32,611 nt of DNA from Bacillota bacterium (lineage in GTDB: Bacteria > Bacillota > Dethiobacteria > Dethiobacterales > Dethiobacteraceae). A program made the translations under genes and the position numbers. Numbering within the stretch: position 1 is the stretch's first letter; the number at the start of each line of letters is the position of its first letter. Below, piece by piece: positions 8,679 through 16,424 of the stretch. The stretch is taken from the NCBI GenBank assembly GCA_012522075.1, contig JAAYLG010000063.1, positions 1-32,611 of the forward strand, in the 5' to 3' direction. The notes below the pieces were generated by a model. The model was given only the letters and a program-made list of their open reading frames with translations. It was not told the origin of the DNA and made no database searches.

Positions 8679-10163
8679 TCAGAAGCCTCCTCTTATTAAA
8701 AATTTGGCGGTCATTTGCGACAGATCGAAAGGCACATTCCAGGGCAAAATGCCGAACAGGAACGTAGTCAGGGCAAGCAATGCCACAGGAACCAGCATTT
8801 TAGGCGGTGCTTCATTAATGCGAGCCGGACCGTGACCTTCTTCTTCCGCCCGGCCGAAAAAGACGCTGATAATAATGGGCAGATAATAGAGGCCGTTTAA
8901 TAGACTGGAGATAAGCAGCACCACCACGTAATAAGGCTTGCCGGCGTCAAGGGCGCCAAGGGACAGGGCCCATTTGCTCAAAAACCCGCTTAAAGGCGGA
9001 ATGCCCATCATCGAAATAGCAGCCAGGGAAAAAGCAAACAAGGTAAAGGGCATCTGCCTGCCCACACCGGAGAGAGCTTTGATTTTCCGCTTACCGGTTT
9101 TCAGGATAATGGCGCCGGCAGCAAGAAAGAGCGTACTTTTCATAAAGGCGTGACTGAAAATATGGAAAACATCCCCCAGGAGTGCCTTTTCGTTTATAAC
9201 AGTCATTCCCAGGAGAATATAGCCCATCTGACCGATACTGGAATAGGCGAGGCGCCTTTTCAGGTCTTCCTGAGTAAGAGCTACGGCCGACCCCAGCAAA
9301 ATAGTGATTATTGCCAGCGCGGCCAAAAGTGTTGTCCAGCCTGCCTCCAGGAGCATTTTGCCGCCGAAGACGTGGAAGACAACCCGCAGGAGGCCATAGG
9401 CCCCGGTTTTCAACATAACCCCGGACAGGAGGGCACTGGCCGGAGACGGTGCTACCGGATGGGCATCCGGCAGCCAGACATGCAGCGGGAACATACCCGC
9501 TTTCATGCCAAAGCCGATCAGGTAGGCAATAAAAGCAAGCAAAGCCAGCGGGGAAGGCTCCCTGATCAAAAGCGGACCATTTAAAGAGACGGAACCGCCC
9601 AGTTCAAAAGTTATAACAATACCAAAAAAGAGGGCTAGACCACCGATAATGGTCATAATCAGGTATTTATAACCTGCACGCAGTGCTTCCATTGTTTCTT
9701 CATGCACGACCAGAACATAGGAAATGAGGGACATCAGTTCAAAGAAAATAAAAAGGGTAAAGAAATCGCCGGCCAGAAAAATCCCGATACAGCCGGCCAG
9801 AGTTGCAATGAGGACGGGATAATAACGGTTGCAACCATGTTCATGCCGCATATATTCCAGGGAATAGACGGTGACAAGCAGCCAGACAAAGGAAGCCAGC
9901 AAAGCCAGGGAAAAGCTTAAAATGTCCACCCGGAAAGAGACGGACAAGTTGGGCAGCAGGGAAAAAAGCTGCAGTTGAATGATTTCTCCCCCGGCAATAA
10001 ACGGGTACAGGGCGGCAACAGAAAGGAAACTAACGGCGGCGGCCGCCACGGACAGCACATTGCGCAGCTTCTCCGAGTACTGCTGAACCGCCAGGATGAC
10101 AAAAGTCATTACCAGGGGAAAGGCCACAATCCAGACCGGCAGAAAGTCTGTTACTCTATCCAC
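8679..10163 (-). CDS. Antiporter-like membrane subunit (MrpD/NuoM family), second copy
   Basis: A 494-residue, 14-helix proton- or Na+-translocating subunit related to MrpD, NuoM and NuoN. Key charged residues are present: E142 (FFELMSLISYVLV), K221 (GFGMKAGMFPLHVWLPDAH) and the broken-helix lysine in GFLSKWALS. Motifs such as HPVAPSPASALLSGVMLKTGAYG match the following 764-residue protein more closely than the preceding MrpD, suggesting these two are a separate lineage or pair. The start is GTG at 10163, 10 bases after GAGGAG. It sits 60 bases after mrpD and 4 bases before the last antiporter gene, so is clearly operonic. Its exact subunit name within Mrp or Mbs nomenclature is uncertain. 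Confidence 0.88.
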   Translation of the reverse strand: MDRVTDFLPVWIVAFPLVMTFVILAVQQYSEKLRNVLSVAAAAVSFLSVAALYPFIAGGEIIQLQLFSLLPNLSVSFRVDILSFSLALLASFVWLLVTVYSLEYMRHEHGCNRYYPVLIATLAGCIGIFLAGDFFTLFIFFELMSLISYVLVVHEETMEALRAGYKYLIMTIIGGLALFFGIVITFELGGSVSLNGPLLIREPSPLALLAFIAYLIGFGMKAGMFPLHVWLPDAHPVAPSPASALLSGVMLKTGAYGLLRVVFHVFGGKMLLEAGWTTLLAALAIITILLGSAVALTQEDLKRRLAYSSIGQMGYILLGMTVINEKALLGDVFHIFSHAFMKSTLFLAAGAIILKTGKRKIKALSGVGRQMPFTLFAFSLAAISMMGIPPLSGFLSKWALSLGALDAGKPYYVVVLLISSLLNGLYYLPIIISVFFGRAEEEGHGPARINEAPPKMLVPVALLALTTFLFGILPWNVPFDLSQMTAKFLIRGGF

Positions 10164-10223
10164 TGTTGTTCATCTCCTCAACAATTGAATATGGTTTAGT
10201 CCGTCAGTCTGTTTTTCTTTTTG

Positions 10224-11714
10224 TTATTGCCATACGCCAAGCAAACGGTGCACGGCAAGCACCACAATACCGGCCATGCGGCCGGGGAAAAAACCAAAGA
10301 CTATCACGGCGGCAGCCAGCACCACGATGGCTGCCGTCATGGGGGTGGGCAGGGCACGCGGTGCAGCTGCATTTCCTGAAGGTTTCCGGAAAAAGGCGTT
10401 AATAAGAATAGGCAGGAAATAGATACCGTTCAGCAGGCTGCTGACAAGGACAATCGCTGTAAAAAAGGGGCGGCCTGCATCCAGTGCACCCAAGGCCAGA
10501 TACCACTTGGACACAAAACCGTTTGTCAGCGGTATGCCTACCATGGACAGGGCACCAATGGCAAAGGCAACGCCCGCTGCTGGCATAGTCTGCCCAATCC
10601 CCGAGAGATCCCTGATTTTGCGTGTCCCGGTGGCATAAATGAAAGCGCCCGCCGCCAGAAAGAGCAGGGCTTTCATGACGGCATGGTTAAAAATATGCAG
10701 GATGCCGCCTGTCAGGGCATTTTCACTCCCCAGAGCCACTCCCAGAAAAACGTAACCGATCTGGGCAACACTGGAGTAAGCCAGCATCCTTTTTAAATCT
10801 TCCTGCACCATGGCAAATATGGAGCCAAGCAAAATGGCAAGCGTGGAAAGCCACAGTATAATCTCAGCCACAGGCGTCCGGGCCAGGAAAGCGGCCGGGT
10901 AAACCTGGAAAAGGAGTCTGATCATGGCCACGGCATAGATTTTAATCACCAGGCCGGATAGGACGGCGGACGACGGTGACGGCGCCGCCGCATGGGCGTC
11001 GGGCAGCCAGACATGGAGCGGGAACAAGGCCGCCTTGATGCCAAGGCCAACCACAAGCAGCGCCAGGGATGCCAACAGGTTATACGGATACAACTCCGCA
11101 GCCTGCAACATGGCTTGTGCCAGATAAGTCATATTCAGGTGCCCGGTCACCATATAAAGCAGGGCAATGGCCAGCAGGATGCAACCCGAACCCAGGGCAG
11201 ACAGCAACAGGTATTTAAAAGCCGCCTCGATACAGGCACGGTCTTCTTTAATGGAGATAAGGCCGCAGGAAGCAATGGCCGAAATCTCAATAAAAACAAA
11301 AAGGTTAAAAATATCATTTGTCATGGCCATGCCGTACAGGGAAGCAAGCAGCGTCAGAAAAAGGGTATAATACCAGCCCCGCACATCTTCCCGCAACTCA
11401 TGCCGCAGGTCGTCTATACTGTAAACCAGTACAACAAACCCGACCAGGGAAAGCGTCAGAACGGTGAACACTGCCAGGCGGTCCACGACAAACTCGATGC
11501 CGACAGGCGGCGGCCAGTTGCCGAAATGGTAAATGATAAGGCCCGTGTGCATAACCTGAAAAAGCAGGGAGAGCGAGCCGGCACTACACAATAAAAGGGC
11601 AAAAAGGGCTGCCGGCACAACCAAGTGTTTTAACCGGCGGGCAAAAAGGGGCAAAAGGTAGGCGGCAACCAGCGGGATTGCCACCAGCAGGGCGGGAGCG
11701 TGCTTTACAATCAC
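10224..11714 (-). CDS. mrpD: Na+/H+ antiporter subunit MrpD (MbhH-like)
   Basis: A 496-residue membrane subunit of the Mrp-type antiporter, the core ion-translocating protein homologous to NuoN/NuoM. The helix-5 glutamate E143 (FVFIEISAIASCGL), helix-7 lysine K227 (GLGIKAALFPLHVWLPDAH), the AAPSPSSAVLSGLVIKIYA stretch and the GFVSKWYLALG broken helix are all present. The GTG start at 11714 overlaps the mrpC stop (GTGA), giving translational coupling. Its place straight after B and C matches MrpBCD and MbhF-G-H order, which is why I give this copy the mrpD name rather than its two downstream relatives. Confidence 0.92.
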   Translation of the reverse strand: MIVKHAPALLVAIPLVAAYLLPLFARRLKHLVVPAALFALLLCSAGSLSLLFQVMHTGLIIYHFGNWPPPVGIEFVVDRLAVFTVLTLSLVGFVVLVYSIDDLRHELREDVRGWYYTLFLTLLASLYGMAMTNDIFNLFVFIEISAIASCGLISIKEDRACIEAAFKYLLLSALGSGCILLAIALLYMVTGHLNMTYLAQAMLQAAELYPYNLLASLALLVVGLGIKAALFPLHVWLPDAHAAAPSPSSAVLSGLVIKIYAVAMIRLLFQVYPAAFLARTPVAEIILWLSTLAILLGSIFAMVQEDLKRMLAYSSVAQIGYVFLGVALGSENALTGGILHIFNHAVMKALLFLAAGAFIYATGTRKIRDLSGIGQTMPAAGVAFAIGALSMVGIPLTNGFVSKWYLALGALDAGRPFFTAIVLVSSLLNGIYFLPILINAFFRKPSGNAAAPRALPTPMTAAIVVLAAAVIVFGFFPGRMAGIVVLAVHRLLGVWQ

Positions 11715-12097
11715 TGCTCCTCACCTCTCCGGATGCGCATGATCTCTTCCGCATCAACAGTCCCGTAATGTTGATACAGTTTAATTATCAGGCTTAGAGC
11801 ATAGGCGGTGACACTGACGGCAACCACGATTCCCGTCAGAATCAGGGCGGAGGGCAGCGGGTTAATAAAGGCCCGCTCTTCCCCCGGCACAAGCACGGGC
11901 GCACGACCGCCTCGCACATACCCGGTGGCAACAAAAAAGAGAAAAACCGCCGTATCCATAATATTCATGCCGATAATTTTTTTGATGAGGTTGCTGTGCG
12001 TCAACATGGTATGAAAACCGATAATAAAAAGGATAATGGCGAAAAAATAGAAGCTGTTCTGGTGCAGGCGGTAAAGCATTTCAGTCAGCGGCACCAT
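11711..12097 (-). CDS. mrpC: Na+/H+ antiporter subunit MrpC (NuoK-like)
   Basis: A 128-residue, three-helix membrane subunit homologous to NuoK and MbhG. Family features include the helix-2 segment NLIKKIIGMNIMDTAVFLFF and the conserved helix-3 opening PLPSALILTGIVVAVSVTAYALSL. I take ATG 12097 as the start because AAGGAGG lies 5 bases upstream; the TTG at 12118 would add seven residues without a comparable site. The start lies within the last codons of mrpB (17-base overlap), and the stop overlaps the mrpD start. It forms the conserved B-C-D part of the antiporter. Confidence 0.93.
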   Translation of the reverse strand: MVPLTEMLYRLHQNSFYFFAIILFIIGFHTMLTHSNLIKKIIGMNIMDTAVFLFFVATGYVRGGRAPVLVPGEERAFINPLPSALILTGIVVAVSVTAYALSLIIKLYQHYGTVDAEEIMRIRRGEEQ

Positions 12098-12527
12098 TTT
12101 GCCCTCCTTCCCGGGCAATCAGGCGATAAAAGAACGTAATGACGGTACTTGCCACTTTCATGCCTACGCCAAGCGTTATCACCGGAATGGCACCGGAGGA
12201 AAACAAATTGCCCGGCGTGCCCAAAGGATAGCCCGCGGCCTTGTTGGCCAGAAAATTGGCTCCCAGAAGCAAAGAGAAAAGGCCAATCCCGGCATACAGG
12301 AGCGTTCCTCCGCTCTCCAGGATTGTGGAAGCATCAGGTGAAAAATTTTTTTCCCCCTCGGGCAGGTTAAAGGACAGGGCGTAGAGAACCATGCCGGCGC
12401 CAAGAATTGCCCCGCCGGAAAATCCCCCGCCCGGCGAAAGATGCCCGTGTAAAATCACATACAACCCGTAAAGCTGTACAAATGGCAAGAAAATCCGGCT
12501 GATATAACGGACGATTAAATTATCCAT
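12081..12527 (-). CDS. mrpB: Na+/H+ antiporter subunit MrpB (MbhF-like)
   Basis: A 148-residue membrane subunit with four predicted helices. The MnhB/MrpB domain is recognised from YVILHGHLSPGGGFSGGAILG, which contains the glycine-rich loop between helices 1 and 2. The C-terminal helix GAIPVITLGVGMKVASTVITFFYRLI is also characteristic. In Mbh-type complexes this subunit lies in the sodium-translocating half. The ATG at 12527 has a weak ribosome site (GGCGGGTAGGG). It follows the MbhE-like gene by 21 bases and overlaps mrpC. Confidence 0.92.
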   Translation of the reverse strand: MDNLIVRYISRIFLPFVQLYGLYVILHGHLSPGGGFSGGAILGAGMVLYALSFNLPEGEKNFSPDASTILESGGTLLYAGIGLFSLLLGANFLANKAAGYPLGTPGNLFSSGAIPVITLGVGMKVASTVITFFYRLIAREGGQNGAAD

Positions 12528-12548
12528 TTCCCTACCCGCCTCCCGCTG

Positions 12549-12818
12549 TCAGTGCGCTTTCAAGTTGGCCAGAGCCGCCGCCAGAGCAACAAATAAAACA
12601 GTAGCTTCACCCAGTGTGTCAAGGGCCCGGTAATCGGTAATAATACCCGCCACCACATTCAGCACGCCCGTCTCCCGCATGCTTGCCGCCAAATAACGTG
12701 CCGGCACTTCATTATTAGTCACATTGGCGGGATCGCCCATGGGCGGCATTTCCACAACAACCGCCGTCATGAAGGCCAGGATCACGGCCAGCAAGACTAC
12801 AGTCAACACTTTGCGCAT
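12549..12818 (-). CDS. MbhE-like small membrane subunit (MrpA C-terminal piece)
   Basis: An 89-residue protein with two membrane helices, one N-terminal and one near the C-terminus. It corresponds to the hydrogenase-Mrp subunit MbhE, which in classical Mrp antiporters is fused near the C-terminal end of MrpA. The helix-leading motif YRALDTLGEATVLFVALAA is diagnostic (family pattern RxxDTLGEaTVLF). The periplasmic-side segment between the helices is short and polar. Its ATG abuts the previous stop (TAGATG), with AAGGAGG about 10 bases upstream. Its existence as a free gene is the Mbh arrangement, not the Bacillus MrpA arrangement. Confidence 0.88.
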   Translation of the reverse strand: MRKVLTVVLLAVILAFMTAVVVEMPPMGDPANVTNNEVPARYLAASMRETGVLNVVAGIITDYRALDTLGEATVLFVALAAALANLKAH

Positions 12819-13058
12819 CTACTCCTGCCTCCTTGTCTTGGCCACGGCAGCCACCAAAAGCAGTGTGGTTACTCCCGCCCCGACGGCCGCTTCCGTAACA
12901 GCCACATCAGGCGCAGCCAAAAGCTGCCACAGGATGGCCATAATCAGGCTATAGGCGGCAAAAATAATTACTGCCGCCAGCAAATCTCTGGTGCGGGCCA
13001 CGGCAATGGCGCAGACCACCAGGAAAATAAGCAGCAAATAGGCCATGGCGCTAGTCAT
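12819..13058 (-). CDS. MbhD-like subunit (DUF4040 domain, MrpA C-terminal piece)
   Basis: A 79-residue membrane protein of three helices that is essentially the DUF4040/MbhD domain, related to NuoJ. Its signature is LLAAPDVAVTEAAVGAGVTTLLLV; the acidic residue in DVAVTEAA is conserved across MrpA C-termini. The ATG at 13058 overlaps the mrpG stop by 8 bases and is preceded by GGGGAGG. Together with the next gene it supplies what a full-length MrpA C-terminus would supply. The N-terminal, NuoL-like part of MrpA is absent here and may be provided by one of the three large antiporter-like subunits. Confidence 0.9.
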   Translation of the reverse strand: MTSAMAYLLLIFLVVCAIAVARTRDLLAAVIIFAAYSLIMAILWQLLAAPDVAVTEAAVGAGVTTLLLVAAVAKTRRQE

Positions 13059-13383
13059 GTGCCCGCACCTCCCCGCGCCTGTCTAGGACTAAAGTTCCGG
13101 GCGCTGTTTTGTCTTTTTGCAGGTAGGCGGCACGGGCAATAACATGGGCTGCCGTCGGGTTGGCAATCCAGATCAGGACAATTAAAAGCAGCAGTTTGAC
13201 GGCTGCGGAGGGAAAACCCGCATACAGAGCCAGTGCCAAAAGCAAGAGACCTGCCCCCAGGGTGTCGCATTTTGTGGTGGCATGCATCCGGCAGAAAACA
13301 TCCGGCAGGCGCAATAGTCCTGCCACGCCCACCAGGAAAAAAAATATCCCGCCGGCAAGCAAAAGAATAATCACAACAGTCAT
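13051..13383 (-). CDS. mrpG: Na+/H+ antiporter subunit MrpG (MbhC-like)
   Basis: A 110-residue membrane protein with three helices, of the PhaG/MnhG/YufB family. The loop motif LLRLPDVFCRMHATTKCDTLGAG matches the family pattern of a Pro-Asp followed by RxHAxTKxDTLG. It has a hydrophilic, charged C-terminal tail of about 25 residues. AAGGAGG lies 6 bases before the ATG at 13383. It lies 11 bases after mrpF and overlaps the MbhD-like gene. Confidence 0.92.
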   Translation of the reverse strand: MTVVIILLLAGGIFFFLVGVAGLLRLPDVFCRMHATTKCDTLGAGLLLLALALYAGFPSAAVKLLLLIVLIWIANPTAAHVIARAAYLQKDKTAPGTLVLDRRGEVRAHD

Positions 13384-13394
13384 AACCGGCCTCC

Positions 13395-13679
13395 TTAGTC
13401 CAGGGCGCCTTTTTCCAGGTATTTGGCTATGCCAACAGTGGCAATAAAACTGATCAGTGCATAAACAAGAGCCACATCAAGAAAGAACTCCTGATGGAAG
13501 ACAAGTGAAACCAGGGCAATAATCACCACAGTTTTGGTGCCGATCACATTAATGGCCACCACACGGTCTGCTTCCGAGGGACCCGCCACCGTCCGCCAGA
13601 GGCAGAAAAAAGTGGCAACAACAAGCAAAATACCGGCTCCGGTCAGCACATTTTCCAGTAGTGTCATGTCAGGAAGCAT
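13395..13679 (-). CDS. mrpF: Na+/H+ antiporter subunit MrpF (MbhB-like)
   Basis: A 94-residue, three-helix subunit of the MnhF/MrpF family. The conserved loop AGPSEADRVVAINVIGTKTVVIIAL (read as GPxxxDRVxAxxxxGTK) is present. I choose ATG 13679 because GGAGGAG lies 7 bases upstream; the upstream in-frame ATG at 13700 would overlap that site. The start lies inside the last codons of mrpE (11-base overlap). Confidence 0.92.
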   Translation of the reverse strand: MLPDMTLLENVLTGAGILLVVATFFCLWRTVAGPSEADRVVAINVIGTKTVVIIALVSLVFHQEFFLDVALVYALISFIATVGIAKYLEKGALD

Positions 13680-14178
13680 TTTCCGTCTCCTCCAGGGCAT
13701 GCAAATGTTTCGCCAGTTCCCAGGTAGCTACCTCGTCCGCCCCGGTTTGCGTCAAGGCATGAACCACATAAAGATCGTCCTTTATTTCCACTGTCAGAGT
13801 GCCGGGAGTCAGGGTAATGGAGTTCCCCAGGATCACACGGTAGAGCGGTTTACAGAGATCTGTGCGAAACTTAACAAAACAAGGGGAAATGTCCAGGCGT
13901 CGTGAGAGAACAATCTTGGCCACCTCCCAGTTTGCCTGGAAAACGGCTATGATGAGCCGTAAAAGATAGACACCGAACCCCCAGGCAGTCCGCAAGGTAA
14001 AAAGGGGCCTTTCTTTTTTACTTAAAAACAGTTCCCTGTTAAAGGCGGCCACCGCCAGGGAACAAAGGGCGCCGACCACTAGATGCTGCCAGTGCAGACG
14101 CCAGGTAAGAAGCAGCCAAAAAAGAAACAAAGCGGCCGCCGTACCCCAAAAAACTGTGCCGGAAGGTGTTCTTTTCAC
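13669..14178 (-). CDS. mrpE: Na+/H+ antiporter subunit MrpE (MbhA-like)
   Basis: First gene of the antiporter operon; a membrane subunit of about 169 residues with two or three N-terminal helices and a cytoplasmic C-terminal domain. The family signatures LTWRLHWQHLVVGAL and, in the cytoplasmic domain, GNSITLTPGTLTVEI and LYVVHAL are clear. The frame is open back to a GTG at 14229, but GGGGAGGAG lies 7 bases before the GTG at 14178 (4 before the GTG at 14181), so I start there. The upstream 199 bases to rnfB hold a promoter and a structured leader. Confidence 0.9.
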   Translation of the reverse strand: MKRTPSGTVFWGTAAALFLFWLLLTWRLHWQHLVVGALCSLAVAAFNRELFLSKKERPLFTLRTAWGFGVYLLRLIIAVFQANWEVAKIVLSRRLDISPCFVKFRTDLCKPLYRVILGNSITLTPGTLTVEIKDDLYVVHALTQTGADEVATWELAKHLHALEETENAS

Positions 14179-14224
14179 CACTTTTCTCCTCCCCGCCGGA
14201 AAAAACCTGATTTGCTCATTTTTT

Positions 14225-14273
14225 CCCACAGCACCGACTCACCGGGAAACAAGTTAAAGCACCCTCAGCGCCG
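14225..14273 (-). promoter_or_regulatory. Structured leader of the antiporter operon, possible ion-sensing riboswitch
   Basis: Between the mapped-by-eye promoter and mrpE the transcript has a compact G/C-rich core with several competing pairings. GCGC (14268-14271) can pair with GUGC (14259-14262); GGG (14262-14264) can pair with CCC (14244-14246); and that CCC can alternatively pair with GGG (14225-14227). The intervening text GGUGAGUCGGUGCUGU looks like conserved RNA rather than spacer. Position before a Na+/H+ antiporter operon makes a Na+- or Li+-type riboswitch a reasonable guess, but I cannot confirm a consensus from memory. Confidence 0.4.
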
Positions 14274-14275
14274 TC

Positions 14276-14288
14276 AATTGTGACAATT
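14276..14288. promoter_or_regulatory. Operator-like palindrome downstream of the antiporter promoter
   Basis: A perfect 13-base palindrome, AATTGT-C-ACAATT on the minus strand, begins about 40 bases downstream of the -10 element. A one-base centre is too tight for an RNA hairpin, so a dimeric repressor site is more likely. No regulator gene lies nearby, and I do not recognise the regulator family. Confidence 0.4.
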
Positions 14289-14326
14289 TTCTCAATAATT
14301 GCAGCCTGCCGGGAGGCAGTAACATT

Positions 14327-14355
14327 AGTCTACAACGCCCCGTCTTTCTTGTCAA
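14327..14355 (-). promoter_or_regulatory. Sigma-A promoter of the antiporter operon
   Basis: A perfect -35 TTGACA (14350-14355) and a -10 TAGACT (14327-14332, four of six) are separated by exactly 17 bases. It lies after the rnfB hairpin and would give a leader of about 140 bases before mrpE. A small hairpin CTGCC-TCCC-GGCAG (14306-14319) follows at once. Confidence 0.65.
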
Positions 14356-14393
14356 TGGGCGGCTCCCAGGCGCGGCCGCAGCCGAAAGAGGCA

Positions 14394-14423
14394 GGCGGTG
14401 CGGAAGCCCGCCTCCGCACCGCC
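14394..14423 (-). terminator. Strong hairpin after rnfB, probable partial terminator
   Basis: An 11-base-pair perfect stem, GGCGGTGCGGA with TCCGCACCGCC, and an 8-base loop, beginning 5 bases after the rnfB stop. The following bases are TGCCTCTTTC, a poor U-run. It may terminate inefficiently, protect the rnf mRNA 3' end, or both, separating rnf from the antiporter operon. Confidence 0.5.
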
Positions 14424-14428
14424 CACAC

Positions 14429-15211
14429 CTAAACAATAGTTTTCTGCGGGCAAACTTCCACGCAAGTTCCGCAATTTGTGCAAATATTGCTGTCGATAAC
14501 AGCCACATTGTTTTCCATGTGGATGGCATTGACGGGACAGTTTTTCACGCATAATGTGCAGGCAATACAGCCGCGGCTGCAGACCGCCCGTACCTGTTTG
14601 CCTCTTTCCTGTGATTTGCAGCGGACATGGTGCACACCCCTGGCATTCACCAGGTCAATAACCTGCCTGGGGCATTCCTTTTTACAGAGACCGCAGCCGA
14701 TACAAAGATCGACGTCAATTATTGGCAGTCCGTTTTCCCCCATGACAATGGCGTCCACCGGGCAGACACGTGCACAATTGCCAAACCCGACACAGCCGTA
14801 GCTGCAGGCTGACGGGCCGCCGCCGAACATCAGGGCGGCATTGCAGTCGGGCACGCCGTCATACACGGCCTTGGCCCGGGCTGTATTGCAGTCTCCCACA
14901 CATTTTAACTGCGCCACCAGGCGGTCTCCCGCCTCCGGCGCTTCCGTTCCCAGGACTTCGGCAATCTTGGCCACTGCTTGCGCGCCGGCGGGAGTACAAC
15001 CGTTAACGGGAGCACGTCCGTCCACCACTGCTTCTGCAAACTGGGCACAACCGGCGTAGCCGCAGGCGCCGCAGTTCGCCCCTGCCAACAATTCCTGAAC
15101 CGCCTCTATTCTTGGATCAACCTCAACGGCAAACTTCTGGGAAGCAAAGGCCAACAGGCCGCCGAATACCAATCCCAAGGCCGCCAGGCTTACAACTGCC
15201 GGAAAAATCAT
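14429..15211 (-). CDS. rnfB: Rnf complex subunit RnfB (polyferredoxin)
   Basis: The ferredoxin-facing electron-entry subunit of Rnf, 260 residues. An N-terminal membrane anchor (about residues 3-25) is followed by the Fe-S domain with ANCGACGYAGC plus a further Cys, then a cysteine-rich ferredoxin region with CxxCxxCxxxCP-type motifs (CIGCGLCKKECP, CIACTLCVKNCP, CTNCGTCVEVCP and CSYGCVGFGNCARVCP). These suggest several [4Fe-4S] clusters. Two start codons lie close together; ATG 15211 is 9 bases after AGGAGG, while ATG 15217 is only 3 bases from it, so I prefer 15211. It is the last gene of the rnfCDGEAB order seen in acetogenic Clostridia. Confidence 0.96.
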   Translation of the reverse strand: MIFPAVVSLAALGLVFGGLLAFASQKFAVEVDPRIEAVQELLAGANCGACGYAGCAQFAEAVVDGRAPVNGCTPAGAQAVAKIAEVLGTEAPEAGDRLVAQLKCVGDCNTARAKAVYDGVPDCNAALMFGGGPSACSYGCVGFGNCARVCPVDAIVMGENGLPIIDVDLCIGCGLCKKECPRQVIDLVNARGVHHVRCKSQERGKQVRAVCSRGCIACTLCVKNCPVNAIHMENNVAVIDSNICTNCGTCVEVCPQKTIV

Positions 15212-15224
15212 GATCATACGCCTC

Positions 15225-15800
15225 CTACATCATACCTTGGAATCCCATAAAAGCAATGGAAAGGATTCCTGCCAAAATCAGGGCAAGGGAGACACCGCGG
15301 AAGGGTTTGGGGATATAAACCAGCTCCAGTCGTTCACGTATACCCGCCATAATTACTAGAGCCAGAGTAAAGCCAATGGCGGCGGCAACACCGAATACCA
15401 CGGCTTCCAGCAGGTTATATTCCAGCTGGATATTCAGCAGGGCCACACCAAGCACGGCGCAGTTGGTTGTAATGAGGGGCAGGAAAATACCGAGCGCCTG
15501 GTAGAGAACCGGGCTGACTTTCCGGATAACCAGTTCCACAAACTGCACCAAGGCCGCAATGACCAGGATAAAAACTATTGTCCGCAGGTATTGCAATTCA
15601 AAAGGCACCAGGAGGTAATATTCCAAAAGCCATGTGACCAGGGAAGCCAGCCCCATGACAAAAGTTACCGCCATCCCCATACCAACGGCTGTATCCACTT
15701 TTTTAGAGACACCGAGGAAGGGGCAGATGCCAAGGAAACGTGTAAGCACAAAATTGTTGATAAAAACGGCGCCAAAGAAAATTGCCACTAAATTCGCCAT
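15225..15800 (-). CDS. rnfA: Rnf complex subunit RnfA
   Basis: A six-helix membrane subunit (191 residues) homologous to NqrE and paired in inverted topology with RnfE. The opening [22 protein letters not shown] and the half-membrane segment [17 protein letters not shown] carry C26 and C114. By analogy with NqrD/NqrE, these together with two RnfE cysteines hold the intramembrane iron-sulfur centre. The ATG at 15800 follows GGGGAGGG at a good distance. It sits 13 bases after rnfE and 13 bases before the preferred rnfB start. Confidence 0.96.
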   Translation of the reverse strand: MANLVAIFFGAVFINNFVLTRFLGICPFLGVSKKVDTAVGMGMAVTFVMGLASLVTWLLEYYLLVPFELQYLRTIVFILVIAALVQFVELVIRKVSPVLYQALGIFLPLITTNCAVLGVALLNIQLEYNLLEAVVFGVAAAIGFTLALVIMAGIRERLELVYIPKPFRGVSLALILAGILSIAFMGFQGMM

Positions 15801-15813
15801 GATCCACCCTCCC

Positions 15814-16413
15814 CTACTCCAGTTTTAATTTTTTGAAAACATAGTTCAGCAGTGCCATCACCAAGCCGTAAGCCAGAAAACCGCCGGTTGGCATGCCGAA
15901 AACCATGAACGGTTCATAACCCGTACCCATCACGTTTTTGCCGAAAAGCGTTCCGGCCGCCACCAGCTCTCGCAGTGAACCGAGAATTGTCAGCGAGAGG
16001 GTGAAGCCGAGTCCCATGCCCAGGCCGTCCACCAGGGAAGCCGCCACATTGTTTTTATTGGCAAAAGCTTCCGCCCGCCCCAGGATAATGCAGTTCACAA
16101 CAATCAGCGGTACGAAAATGCCCAGCTGGGAGTGAAGATCCGGGGTAAAAGCATTCAACACCATATCCACAATCGTAACGAAGGTGGCAATAATAATGAT
16201 GTATGCCGGAATGCGGATTTTATCCGGTATTGCTTTGCGCAAGAGGGAAATGAACACATTGGAAGCAACCAGCACCGCCGTGGTGGACAAGCCCATCCCC
16301 AGGCCGTTGACGGCCAGTGTGGTAACCGCCAGTGTGGGGCATGTACCAAGCACGAGCCTGAAGGTTGGATTTTCTCTAACAAAACCTTTTGTAAATTCCT
16401 TCATTACACTCAT
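15814..16413 (-). CDS. rnfE: Rnf complex subunit RnfE
   Basis: A six-helix membrane subunit (199 residues) homologous to Nqr[26 protein letters not shown] and [18 protein letters not shown] contain C25 and C108, the partners of the RnfA cysteines in the intramembrane Fe-S centre. Family length is normal and no key residue is missing. The ATG at 16413 lies 11 bases after rnfG and is preceded by GGGGGTG. Confidence 0.96.
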   Translation of the reverse strand: MSVMKEFTKGFVRENPTFRLVLGTCPTLAVTTLAVNGLGMGLSTTAVLVASNVFISLLRKAIPDKIRIPAYIIIIATFVTIVDMVLNAFTPDLHSQLGIFVPLIVVNCIILGRAEAFANKNNVAASLVDGLGMGLGFTLSLTILGSLRELVAAGTLFGKNVMGTGYEPFMVFGMPTGGFLAYGLVMALLNYVFKKLKLE

Positions 16414-16424
16414 TTTCGCACCCC

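Noticed and set aside
6380-14178. Complex I or hydrogenase operon
   Set aside because: Despite NuoL/M/N- and NuoK-like subunits, no NuoB, C, D, H or I homologue and no Ni-Fe or Fe-S subunit is encoded among these ten genes.
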